From assembly GCF_022059845.1 (NCBI RefSeq), contig NZ_CP091851.1, positions 2,914,001-2,978,000 on the forward strand: 64,000 nt of DNA. The letters run 5' to 3'. The DNA comes from Terrirubrum flagellatum. Lineage in GTDB: Bacteria > Pseudomonadota > Alphaproteobacteria > Rhizobiales > Beijerinckiaceae. This document shows positions 45,555 through 53,241 of this stretch, piece after piece (positions within the stretch are counted from its first letter, which is position 1; each line of letters opens with the position of its first letter). Both the position numbers and the translations under genes were made by a program. The notes under the pieces were generated by a model. It was not told the origin of the DNA. It worked only from the letters and a program-made list of their open reading frames with translations, and made no database searches.

Positions 45555-46475
45555 ATGACCAGCGCGATCATGATTTCCATCATCATGACGATCCTGGTCG
45601 CGGCGACGCCGATTCTGCTTGCGGCGCTGGGCGAACTCGTGGTCGAGAAATCGGGCGTGCTCAATCTCGGCGTCGAAGGCATGATGCTGTGCGGCGCGGT
45701 CGCGGGCTTCGCCGCGACAGCAGCGACAGGCTCGCTCTGGATCGGCTTTCTCGCCGCGATGATCGCCGGCGTGATCGCTTCGATGATCTTCGCCGCGCTG
45801 GCGCTCAGCCTCACTTCCAATCAGGTGGCGACGGGGCTGGCGCTGACGATCTTCGGCGTCGGCGTCTCCTCGCTGATCGGCAAGCCCTTCGTCGGCCGCA
45901 CGGTCGGCCGGCTCGGCGCACTGTTCCCGAGCGCGCTGTCTGATCATCCCATTCTGCGCGTCGTCTTCGGCTATGACGTCATCGTCTATGGCGCGATCGC
46001 GCTGGTGGCGCTCGTCGGATGGTTCCTGAAATCGACGCGACCCGGCCTCATCCTGCGCGCCGTCGGCGAAGCGGATTCGTCCGCGCATATGATCGGCTAT
46101 CCCGTGCTCGCGATCCGCTACGCCGCGACTGCTTTCGGCGGCGCGCTCGCCGGAATCGCGGGCGCCTATTTCTCGCTGGCGCTGACGCCGATGTGGGCCG
46201 ACCGCCTGACCGCCGGCCGCGGCTGGATCGCGCTGGCGCTCGTCGTCTTCGCCTCATGGAAGCCGGGCCGGCTGCTGATCGGCGCCTGGCTGTTCGGCGC
46301 GGTCATGACGTTCGAGCTGCAGGCGAAGGCGATGGGCGTGACATGGCTTGCGCCGGAGTTCCTCGCCATGCTCCCCTATCTCGCGACCGTGGTCGTGCTG
46401 ACGCTGATCTCCATGCGCCGGGCGGGCGAGGGATCGGCGCCCGCCTGCCTCGGCAAACCATTCGCCGCCGCCTAA
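45555..46475 (+). CDS. Nucleoside-type ABC transporter permease 2
   Basis: A 306-residue membrane protein of about 8 helices. The block TPILLAALGELVVEKSGVLN followed by LGVEGMMLCGAVAGFAATAA at residues 18-60 is the hallmark of YufQ/NupQ-like permeases, and SNQVATGLALTIFGVGVSSL the second conserved part. It pairs with permease 1, although an R3 repeat separates the genes. The BMP gene follows 32 nt later. Confidence 0.92.
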   Translation: MTSAIMISIIMTILVAATPILLAALGELVVEKSGVLNLGVEGMMLCGAVAGFAATAATGSLWIGFLAAMIAGVIASMIFAALALSLTSNQVATGLALTIFGVGVSSLIGKPFVGRTVGRLGALFPSALSDHPILRVVFGYDVIVYGAIALVALVGWFLKSTRPGLILRAVGEADSSAHMIGYPVLAIRYAATAFGGALAGIAGAYFSLALTPMWADRLTAGRGWIALALVVFASWKPGRLLIGAWLFGAVMTFELQAKAMGVTWLAPEFLAMLPYLATVVVLTLISMRRAGEGSAPACLGKPFAAA

Positions 46476-46507
46476 TATCGCTTCAATTCAACAGAGAGGG
46501 GTCTTCC

Positions 46508-47587
46508 ATGTCACACCGCATCGACCGCAGGACGCTCATCGCAGGCGCAGGCGCCGCTGCGACCTTGCCGCTCATCGGCGGCGAAGCCGCGGCTCAATCG
46601 CCGCTTGGCGTCGGCTTCATCTATGTCGGCCCGATCGGCGATTTCGGCTGGTCCTACATGCACAATCAGGGACGCCTCGCCGTCGAAAAAGAGTTCGGCG
46701 CGAAAGTGAAGACAAGCTTCGTCGAGAACGTCGCTGAAGGCCCTGACGCGGAGCGCGTCATCCGCCAGCTCGCGCAGGGCGGAAACAAGCTGATCTTCAC
46801 GACCTCGTTCGGCTTCATGCAGCAGACGGCGAAAGTGGCGAAGGCGTTCCCGAATGTGAATTTCGAGCACGCCACCGGCTATATGCGCGACAAGAATCTC
46901 GCGACCTACAACGCGCGCTTCTATGAAGGCCGCGCGGTGATCGGCACGATCGCCGGCCTGATGTCGAAATCGGGCAAGGCCGGCTATGTCGCCTCCTTCC
47001 CGATCCCGGAAGTGGTGATGGGCATCAACGCGTTCACGCTGGCGGCGCGCAAGATCAATCCGAAATTCGAGACGAAGGTGATCTGGGCCTCGACCTGGTA
47101 CGATCCGGCGAAGGAGGCCGACGCCGCAAAGGCGCTGATCGATCAGGGCTGCGACATCATCACCCAGCACACGGATTCGCCGGCGCCGCTGCAGGCGGCG
47201 GAGCAGCGCGGCGTCTACGCCTTCGGACAGGCTTCCGACATGAAGAGCTTCGCGCCGAAGGCGCATCTCACCGCGATTGTTGACAACTGGTCCGGCTATT
47301 ATGTCGAGCGCGTGAAGCTCGCGCTTGAAGGCAAGTGGACGTCGGGCGATGTGTGGGGCGGCATCAAGGAAGGCTTCGTCAACATCTCCGCCTATAACGA
47401 CGCGGTGACGCCGGAAGCGCGCGCCGCCGCAGACAAGGTGAAGACCGACATCGCGTCCGGCGCGCTTCATCCCTTTACCGGCCCGATCAAGGACAACAAG
47501 GGCGCCGAGCGCCTCAAGGCCGGCGAGAAGGCGACCGACGAGGCGCTGAACAAGATGGACTGGTATGTCGAGGGCGCGCAGGCTTAG
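46508..47587 (+). CDS. BMP-family ABC transporter substrate-binding protein
   Basis: A 359-residue binding protein from ATG 46508, preceded by GAGAGGGG. The N-terminus has a twin-arginine-like signal (HRIDRRTLIAGAGAAATLP...GGEAAAQS). The mature fold begins LGVGFIYVGPIGDFGWSYMH, with NKLIFTTSFGFMQQTAKVAK and ITQHTDSPAPLQAAEQRGVY, typical of the BmpA/Med family, which binds purine nucleosides and related ligands. Next to guaD-xdhABC the ligand is probably a purine or nucleoside. A strong terminator follows. Confidence 0.93.
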   Translation: MSHRIDRRTLIAGAGAAATLPLIGGEAAAQSPLGVGFIYVGPIGDFGWSYMHNQGRLAVEKEFGAKVKTSFVENVAEGPDAERVIRQLAQGGNKLIFTTSFGFMQQTAKVAKAFPNVNFEHATGYMRDKNLATYNARFYEGRAVIGTIAGLMSKSGKAGYVASFPIPEVVMGINAFTLAARKINPKFETKVIWASTWYDPAKEADAAKALIDQGCDIITQHTDSPAPLQAAEQRGVYAFGQASDMKSFAPKAHLTAIVDNWSGYYVERVKLALEGKWTSGDVWGGIKEGFVNISAYNDAVTPEARAAADKVKTDIASGALHPFTGPIKDNKGAERLKAGEKATDEALNKMDWYVEGAQA

Positions 47588-47613
47588 AGCGCACTGACTT
47601 CGAAAGGCTTGAA

Positions 47614-47638
47614 GCCCGGCTGTAACGCCGGGCTTTTT
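47614..47638 (+). terminator. Rho-independent terminator after the BMP gene
   Basis: A perfect 7-bp stem GCCCGGC / GCCGGGC with loop TGTAAC, followed by TTTTT. It closes the xdh-transporter transcription unit 27 nt after the stop codon. Confidence 0.88.
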
Positions 47639-47650
47639 GTTGGGAGGAGC

Positions 47651-47807
47651 CTTGCCGGAGAGACAGCGCTTTTCTCTGGCAAGTCGTCGTCCACGCCGGT
47701 TATCCCATTACATCGCAATCTCTGGGATAACTTGAGGCGTTGCCCCCTGATTTCCAGATTTCAGGGGCAACATTGTTGCCCCCTTAAATTGCTTTTCAGG
47801 GGGCAAC
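47651..47807. repeat. Array of four 33-nt inverted repeats upstream of a nucleotidyltransferase-fold gene
   Basis: Four consecutive inverted repeats, each exactly 33 nt end to end: 47651-47683 (arms CTTGCC/GGCAAG), 47699-47731 (GTTATCCCA/TGGGATAAC), 47739-47771 (GTTGCCCC/GGGGCAAC) and 47775-47807 (GTTGCCCCCT/AGGGGGCAAC). Gaps are 15, 7 and 3 nt. Arms change together (AT to GC), which suggests base-paired RNA or symmetrical protein sites, while the loops differ. An 18-codon frame (47808-47864) opens right after the last repeat and overlaps the next gene out of frame. Spacers are far too short for CRISPR. Confidence 0.7.
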
Positions 47808-47823
47808 ATGTCATCCTGCCCTG

Positions 47824-48930
47824 ATGATCGCGATCAGCCTGTCCGCGCGCACCCTGTACGCTGAACTGGCCCAGCGGGCCGATTTCGGCGGACTTACCCC
47901 TGCAACTGTCAAAACACGCATCCGACGCGGCGGCCGCAAATATCTCTACGCCCGCGAAAAGCACGGCTCGGCGCAAGTCGAAACCTATCTCGGCCCCGCC
48001 GACGACCCGGACGCCGCCGAAAAAGCGGCTGCGCTCCGCCGCGCCCGCGGCGATTCCAACCAACGGCGCGAGATCGTTCAGATGATCAAGCGCGCTGGGG
48101 TCGCTGGCCCGTCAAAGCAGACCGGGCAGATTCTTGAGGCGCTTGAACGCGCCGGGCTTTTCGACAGCGGGCTCATCGTGGTCGGCACAATTGCGTTCCA
48201 GATGTATCCGATCATCATCGGACATCATCTTGCGAATGCGGGAATGATGACGAACGACGCCAATTTCGCAGTGGCTTCGATTATCGACATTCGGGGCGAC
48301 GCGGAACTGACCACCGTCCTTCAGCGCGGCGACCCTTCATTCGCTCCACAAAATCAGCTGAAGAAATCCGCCCTGCCGAAGCGCTTTCGCGCGGCGAACG
48401 GATTCGAAGTAGAAATCCTTACCCCAATCAGATCGCGCCGGGATGAGGACCCCGTCGCGGTGAAGAACATCGCAGCGTCGGCCACCCCGCTTCACTATCT
48501 CGAATTTCTGATCGAGGACGCCATGCCAGCGGTCGCGCTCTATGGCTCCGGCGTGCGCGTCAGGATTCCGCAACCGGAACGCTACGCCACGCACAAGCTG
48601 ATTGTTGCGGCCCAGCCCGAGCGCGATCGCGCCAAGCGCGCGAAAGACCTCGTGCAAGCGGCGGAGTTGATCGAAGCGTTGGCGCGCGACAATCCTGACG
48701 CGCTGGCGGCGATCATGAATGAAGCGGCCGCACGCGGCCCGAAATGGTCGGCGGCGATAACGTCGAGCCTGATTCTTCTTGACGAGCAACACGGCCTCAA
48801 GACACGGCTTTCCGCCGGTTTTGCAACCGAAATCGAGAAGCTGTCGCGCCGTCGCGCCCCGGCTCGCGTAGCCGGGACGAAAAAAACGCCGGCGAAAGCG
48901 GCGGCAGCGAAGAAAGCGCGCAAGCGTTAG
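47824..48930 (+). CDS. GSU2403-type nucleotidyltransferase-fold protein
   Basis: A 368-residue protein. Residues 100-300 resemble the GSU2403 family of nucleotidyltransferase-fold proteins: LFDSGLIVVGTIAFQMYPII, NDANFAVASIIDIRGDAELT (possible acidic metal ligands), then VEILTPIRSRRDEDPVAVKN and PERYATHKLIVAAQPERDRA. The C-terminal 30 residues are Lys/Ala/Arg-rich and may bind nucleic acid. No partner gene is adjacent and no clear ribosome-binding site precedes ATG 47824. It stands alone behind the 33-nt repeat array. The family has no firmly known role; some nucleotidyltransferase-fold proteins act as toxins or in defence. Confidence 0.7.
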   Translation: MIAISLSARTLYAELAQRADFGGLTPATVKTRIRRGGRKYLYAREKHGSAQVETYLGPADDPDAAEKAAALRRARGDSNQRREIVQMIKRAGVAGPSKQTGQILEALERAGLFDSGLIVVGTIAFQMYPIIIGHHLANAGMMTNDANFAVASIIDIRGDAELTTVLQRGDPSFAPQNQLKKSALPKRFRAANGFEVEILTPIRSRRDEDPVAVKNIAASATPLHYLEFLIEDAMPAVALYGSGVRVRIPQPERYATHKLIVAAQPERDRAKRAKDLVQAAELIEALARDNPDALAAIMNEAAARGPKWSAAITSSLILLDEQHGLKTRLSAGFATEIEKLSRRRAPARVAGTKKTPAKAAAAKKARKR

Positions 48931-49011
48931 GCTCGATCAGCCTTGCGCCCGCGCTTCGCCCCCTCGGCGAAGGATGCTATAGGAAGCAGCAACTTTCTCG
49001 CGGAGAGTCCG

Positions 49012-49266
49012 ATGCGCGACTCCAATGATGCGCTATTGCTCGACCTCATCGAATGGATCGATCGCGACGAACGCACCTACGCCGACGTGATGGACGCCTG
49101 GCGCACCTCCTGCCCACGGCTGCCGGTATGGGAGGACGCGAATGATCGCGGGCTCGTCACGCGCGTAAGTGAGGGCGGTCGCTCGATGGTGCGCGTGACG
49201 GAGGAAGGGCGCGCGCTGCTGCGCCGCCGCGACTCTTCCACCGTCCAACATGCTTCAGCCGCTTGA
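49012..49266 (+). CDS. Small winged-helix-like hypothetical protein
   Basis: An 84-residue protein from ATG 49012 (MRDSNDALLLDLIEWIDRDE), with GCGGAGAG upstream. The order helix (YADVMDAWRTSCPRLPVWED), short turn, then VTRVSEGGRSMVRVTEEGRA followed by LLRRRD looks like the end of a winged helix where the wing reports 'VxLTxxGRxxL'. Such small proteins are frequent in Rhizobiales but have no assigned role. Confidence 0.7.
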   Translation: MRDSNDALLLDLIEWIDRDERTYADVMDAWRTSCPRLPVWEDANDRGLVTRVSEGGRSMVRVTEEGRALLRRRDSSTVQHASAA

Positions 49267-49356
49267 TGATCTGAATCGCAAGAAACGGGTGGGGCCGATG
49301 CGCCCCGCGTGAGAACAGGAGCCTCGACATCGCGATCGACGCGAGAGGAGGCTCTG

Positions 49357-50127
49357 ATGAACACGCTCAAGAAAAAGGTCGCCATCATCACCGGCGCGAG
49401 TTCGGGAATAGGCCGCGCAACGGCTCTGTTGTTTGCGCGCGAAGGCGCGAAGCTCGTTCTTTCCGGCCGGCGTAAAGACGCGCTCGACGCGCTCGTTTCA
49501 GAAATCGCCGCGCAGGATGGCGAAGCGATTGCGATCGCCGGCGACGTGACCGATGAAGCGCATGCGCAGGCGCTCGTGAGCACTGCGATCGAAAAATTCG
49601 GCGGGCTCGACATCGCCTTCAACAATGCCGGCATCGTCGGCGCCATGAAGCCGGTCGCGGAGCTTTCCCTGGAGGAATGGCGCGAGACGCTGGAGACCAA
49701 TCTCACCAGCGCCTATTTCGCCGCGCGTCATCAGCTTCCCGCGCTGCTTGCACGCGGCGGCGGCTCGCTGATCTTCACATCGAGCTTTGTCGGCCACACC
49801 GCGGGGATGCCCGGCATGGGCGCCTATGCCGCGAGCAAAGCCGGACTGATCGGCCTGACCGAGACGCTGGCCGTCGAATGCGGCGCGCGCGGCGTGCGCG
49901 TCAACGCGCTGCTTCCCGGCGGAACGGAAACGCCAATCGCGGTGTGGAACGCGCCGGGCGCCGGCCCCGAGGTGCGGAGCTTCATCGAGGGCTTACATGC
50001 GCTCAAACGCGTGGCGCAGCCCGACGAGATCGCCCGCGCCGCCCTCTTCCTCGCCTCGGACGCCTCGAGCTTCATGACCGGGGCCGCAATGCTGGTCGAT
50101 GGCGGCGTCTCCATCAACAGAACCTAA
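49357..50127 (+). CDS. SDR-family oxidoreductase
   Basis: A 256-residue short-chain dehydrogenase from ATG 49357, preceded by AGGAGG. Motifs: VAIITGASSGIGRATALLFA, FNNAGIVG, catalytic Ser in LIFTSSFVGH and YAASK (about residues 155-159), and the C-terminal DGGVSINRT typical of classical SDRs. The GMGAYAASKAGLIGLTETLA region is highly characteristic. The substrate is unknown. Confidence 0.9.
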   Translation: MNTLKKKVAIITGASSGIGRATALLFAREGAKLVLSGRRKDALDALVSEIAAQDGEAIAIAGDVTDEAHAQALVSTAIEKFGGLDIAFNNAGIVGAMKPVAELSLEEWRETLETNLTSAYFAARHQLPALLARGGGSLIFTSSFVGHTAGMPGMGAYAASKAGLIGLTETLAVECGARGVRVNALLPGGTETPIAVWNAPGAGPEVRSFIEGLHALKRVAQPDEIARAALFLASDASSFMTGAAMLVDGGVSINRT

Positions 50128-50212
50128 GGTGGACATCGGGACATAAATCGCCGCAATCGCCCGGCAGGAGCGGGAACCGGGGTTCGCGGAGCTCCGCAGG
50201 GGCGATTTTGAG

Positions 50213-51001
50213 GTGACGTCAGCCGTAGAAGCGGGATCGTCAGCCGGGCCGGGCGGCCCGGCCGGCGCCGGTTGGCTTGGCGAGAGATCGGGAGACTCGC
50301 GCGCTCCGGTCTGGGCAGTGGCGATTTCGGCGGCGCTGCATGCGCTCGTGGCGGCGGCGCTGCTTTTCGCGCCTGAGAAGACAGTGGAGCCGTTGACCGA
50401 AGCGACCCCTGTGGAAATCGTCACGTCGGACGAGTTCGCGGCGCTGACGCCTCCGGCCCCTCCCCGGCCCACAGCCCCTTCCCCGCCTGCGGCTCCGCCG
50501 CCCCCCTCGGCCATGATCCCGGCTCCGGCGACGCCCGTTCCCACGCCGGCTCCGACGCCTCCGACTCCCGCTCCGGCCCCGGCGCCCGCAACGCCGCGCC
50601 ACGAAACGATTCACGCGACGACGATGATGTCCGCCGCGGTGCTCGCGCAGCCGCGCAGCCGCGCTTCGGTCGCCTTTCTGAAGTCGCTCGACGATGACGG
50701 CCGCATCGAGCAGCTCTGCAACATCGAGGCGATGGCGCAGATCAGCGATCGCTTTCCCGAGATCAGGCCGGACAGCGTGATCGCCTACGCCATGGCCGAC
50801 ACGCAGATCCGGCGCGACGTGATCGTGGCCAAGGGCGCGGCGATGCATGGACGCGAAGGCTGGACCAATCTCTCCTTCACCTGCCGCACATCAGCCGATC
50901 GCAAGACGGTGCTCAGCTTTGAATATCTCGTCGGCGATGCGATCCCGCGTTCGGAATGGTCATCGCGCAATCTGCCGGCGAAGCCCGCGCCGCTGCATTA
51001 G
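50213..51001 (+). CDS. DUF930 protein with TonB-like N-terminal half
   Basis: A 262-residue protein starting at GTG 50213. An N-terminal hydrophobic helix (WAVAISAALHALVAAALLFA, residues 33-52) is followed by a long Pro/Ala-rich segment (residues 78-130) like that of TonB or TolA, and then the DUF930 domain: SLDDDGRIEQLCNIEAMAQI, VIAYAMADTQIRRDVIVAKG and WTNLSFTCRTSADRKTVLSF. Anchored in the inner membrane, it probably reaches across the periplasm. DUF930 has no known function. Confidence 0.82.
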   Translation: MTSAVEAGSSAGPGGPAGAGWLGERSGDSRAPVWAVAISAALHALVAAALLFAPEKTVEPLTEATPVEIVTSDEFAALTPPAPPRPTAPSPPAAPPPPSAMIPAPATPVPTPAPTPPTPAPAPAPATPRHETIHATTMMSAAVLAQPRSRASVAFLKSLDDDGRIEQLCNIEAMAQISDRFPEIRPDSVIAYAMADTQIRRDVIVAKGAAMHGREGWTNLSFTCRTSADRKTVLSFEYLVGDAIPRSEWSSRNLPAKPAPLH

Positions 51002-51046
51002 GGCTGACGTGGCTTGAATTTCAAATATCGCCGCTTCGCGGAGTCT

Positions 51047-51202
51047 TTCGCTGGGCCCCGGACTTCATTCCACTCGCTGACGCTCGTTTCATGAATCCGG
51101 GGACGGAGACAGCTTCATACTGCGACAAAGAGGCTCTCTCCGTCCCCGGAACGGTGAAGCGAAACGAAGTTGAGCGGAACCGTGTCCGGGGCCCAGCGAA
51201 AG
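51047..51202. repeat. Dispersed palindromic repeat R1, copy 6
   Basis: About 155 bp bounded by CGCTGGGCCCCGGACTTC and GTCCGGGGCCCAGCG, with the inner junction GAATCCGGGGACGGAG / CTCCGTCCCCGGAACG. It lies between the convergent DUF930 and FhuF genes. Confidence 0.85.
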
Positions 51203-51232
51203 ACTCGCGAAGCGACATTCCGGAATGACTTT

Positions 51233-51976
51233 TCAACTCCCGCTCATCGCCGCCGCAGGTTTACGATTCGCAAGCGGCAAGGGGCAGAGATCGCCGCAAT
51301 CGGCGACGCCGGGCAGGAGATAGCGCAGGCAGCAGAGTTTCCGCCGCCGCACCGGCGCGCCATTCTCAATGGGATATCTCACCTGCGCGAACATCGGATT
51401 GCGCTCCCCGCGCGCGCCTGCGCGACGTTCGAGACAATCCTGGCCGGCCTGGAGCGCGGCCGGCGGCGCGTCGATCTCGCGAAGCTCTCGCAACGTCCAT
51501 TCAAAGATCGCAGCGGCGTTGCACCAGAGCAGGCGCTGCGAGACGCCGAGATGTCTGGAGAAATGGTCGATCAGCGGCTCGACATGGCCGTCGAACAGGC
51601 GCGCGAAATGCCGGCCTGCCTCGTCATCGAAACACTTCCCCTCGTCGGGGATGATCACCGCCGCAGTGCGTCCTCTCTCATGGAGCGCGATCTCGATGCG
51701 ATCGAGTTCGACCGGTAGCCCACGGCGCAGCATGACGATGGCCGCCGTCGTCGGAATGATGAGCGCGCCGAAATGCCATTGCGTCCACATCGACACGACC
51801 GCGCGCCAGTCGGCTTCGCCAAAGAAGCCGCCATAGCGAACAAGAATCTGCTTCGCCGTGTCGGCATAGAGCAGATCCCTGCCCGACACGGATGAGGCAT
51901 GCTCGCCCGGCAGCGCAAGACTGTCCTCAGCGCACGCGAGATTTCCGACGAAGCAGGGCGCGAGCGAGGCGATCAC
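51233..51976 (-). CDS. fhuF: Siderophore-iron reductase FhuF
   Basis: A 247-residue protein from GTG 51976, which overlaps the MFS gene stop (GTGA); a much longer frame upstream is antisense-like noise over the transporter gene. The C-terminal cysteine signature RKLCCLRYLLPGVADCGDLC (CC-X10-C-X2-C) binds the 2Fe-2S cluster of FhuF reductases. It reduces ferric siderophores in the cytoplasm to free iron. It is the last gene of the siderophore operon. Confidence 0.9.
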   Translation of the reverse strand: MIASLAPCFVGNLACAEDSLALPGEHASSVSGRDLLYADTAKQILVRYGGFFGEADWRAVVSMWTQWHFGALIIPTTAAIVMLRRGLPVELDRIEIALHERGRTAAVIIPDEGKCFDDEAGRHFARLFDGHVEPLIDHFSRHLGVSQRLLWCNAAAIFEWTLRELREIDAPPAALQAGQDCLERRAGARGERNPMFAQVRYPIENGAPVRRRKLCCLRYLLPGVADCGDLCPLPLANRKPAAAMSGS

Positions 51977-53241
51977 GTCGCAGCGACTTCGTCGCGCGCC
52001 AGATCGCTCGCCTGCGCCGCGCGCCGGGCGAGGCGCCAGACGGCCGGCGCGGCGATTGCAGCGAAGATGGCGGCAAGCGCGAAGCAAGCGCCATAGCCGA
52101 AATGCTGCGAGATGAAGCCGGCGCAAACGCCGCCGGCCATGCTTACGAGCGCGTCCATGCATTGCAGCAGCGTGAAATCGACGCCAGCCTGCCGCGCATC
52201 CGCCAGCGCCATGAATTGCGCGTAGAGCGCGACGAAACCGAACGCCATCAGCCCGGATGAACTCGCAATCGCCAGCGCGACTAACGCCGCCTGCGGAAAG
52301 CCGCCACGCAACGCAGCGAATGCGAGTCCGGCGAGCGCAAGAGCCTGGAGAACGAGCGCAAACGTCATGATCGTTCGCGCGCCAAAGATGCGCACCAACG
52401 CGCCGCCGGCCAGCGCGCAGAGGAAGCCGACAATCATGCCGCCGACGCCATTGATCATTCCAAGCGAGGTCAGATCGAGACCGGAATCGACGAGAAACGG
52501 GCCCAGCATGCTCAGGCCCCATTTCTGCGCGACGACATAGACGGCCGCGAGTGCAAGCCCCGCCCGCATGTCGTCGCGGCGAAGCGCGTTGCGCAGCGAC
52601 GGCTGATGGCCGGAAACTCCGGGCGACGGGCGCGGCTGCGAGAGCAGAAAGGGCAGCGCCAGAACGAGCAGCAGCGCCGCCATCGCAAAAGTCGCGGCGC
52701 GCCAGCCATAAAGTTCGACAAGCACAAGAAACAATCCGGAGCCAATCGCCGAACCGAGATAGGCGCCGCCAACCTGCGCCGCATTGCCCCAGCCGTGATG
52801 CTTCTCCGACAGCGCCTCGACCGCGTGTCCATCGCAAGCGATGTCGACTGTCGAGGCGGCGAAAGCGATCAGGATGAAGAAGCCTACAAGCAGCGCGGGA
52901 TGATCGACGCCCGCGAACGCGACGGCGGAAAGGCCGAGCGCCGAGATGACGCCGCCCACGAGCACGATCACACGCGAGCGGCTGACGCCCTGCTTCGGCG
53001 AGCGATAACGCTCGATGACGGGCGACCACAGGAATTTCAGCGCCCAGGGCAGGATCGAGAGATAGATGAGCCCGATCCGGTCGAGCGGCAGACCGCGCTC
53101 GCGCAGCACGCTCGGCAGACCGAAGAAGCTCAATCCGCCGATGATGCTCTGGCCGACATAGAGCCCGCCGACAGAGAGGACGACGGCCGTCGGCGCGCTG
53201 AATTCGCGCGCCGAAGCCATGCGCGCGGAGACCGCGCTCAC
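51973..53241 (-). CDS. RhtX/FptX-family siderophore MFS transporter
   Basis: A 422-residue, 12-helix major facilitator protein. The blocks SVGGLYVGQSIIGGLSFFGL, LPSVLRERGLPLDRIGLIYL, LPWALKFLWSPVIERYRSPK and FAASTVDIACDGHAVEALSE are the pattern of RhtX/FptX (and AmpG-like) importers, which carry ferri-siderophores such as rhizobactin or pyochelin through the inner membrane. Its ATG overlaps the receptor stop by 4 nt. Confidence 0.9.
   Translation of the reverse strand: MSAVSARMASAREFSAPTAVVLSVGGLYVGQSIIGGLSFFGLPSVLRERGLPLDRIGLIYLSILPWALKFLWSPVIERYRSPKQGVSRSRVIVLVGGVISALGLSAVAFAGVDHPALLVGFFILIAFAASTVDIACDGHAVEALSEKHHGWGNAAQVGGAYLGSAIGSGLFLVLVELYGWRAATFAMAALLLVLALPFLLSQPRPSPGVSGHQPSLRNALRRDDMRAGLALAAVYVVAQKWGLSMLGPFLVDSGLDLTSLGMINGVGGMIVGFLCALAGGALVRIFGARTIMTFALVLQALALAGLAFAALRGGFPQAALVALAIASSSGLMAFGFVALYAQFMALADARQAGVDFTLLQCMDALVSMAGGVCAGFISQHFGYGACFALAAIFAAIAAPAVWRLARRAAQASDLARDEVAAT

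Noticed and set aside
47651-47807. CRISPR array
   Set aside because: The units are regular, but the spacers are 3-15 nt and the repeats are fully palindromic with variable loops; no cas genes are near.
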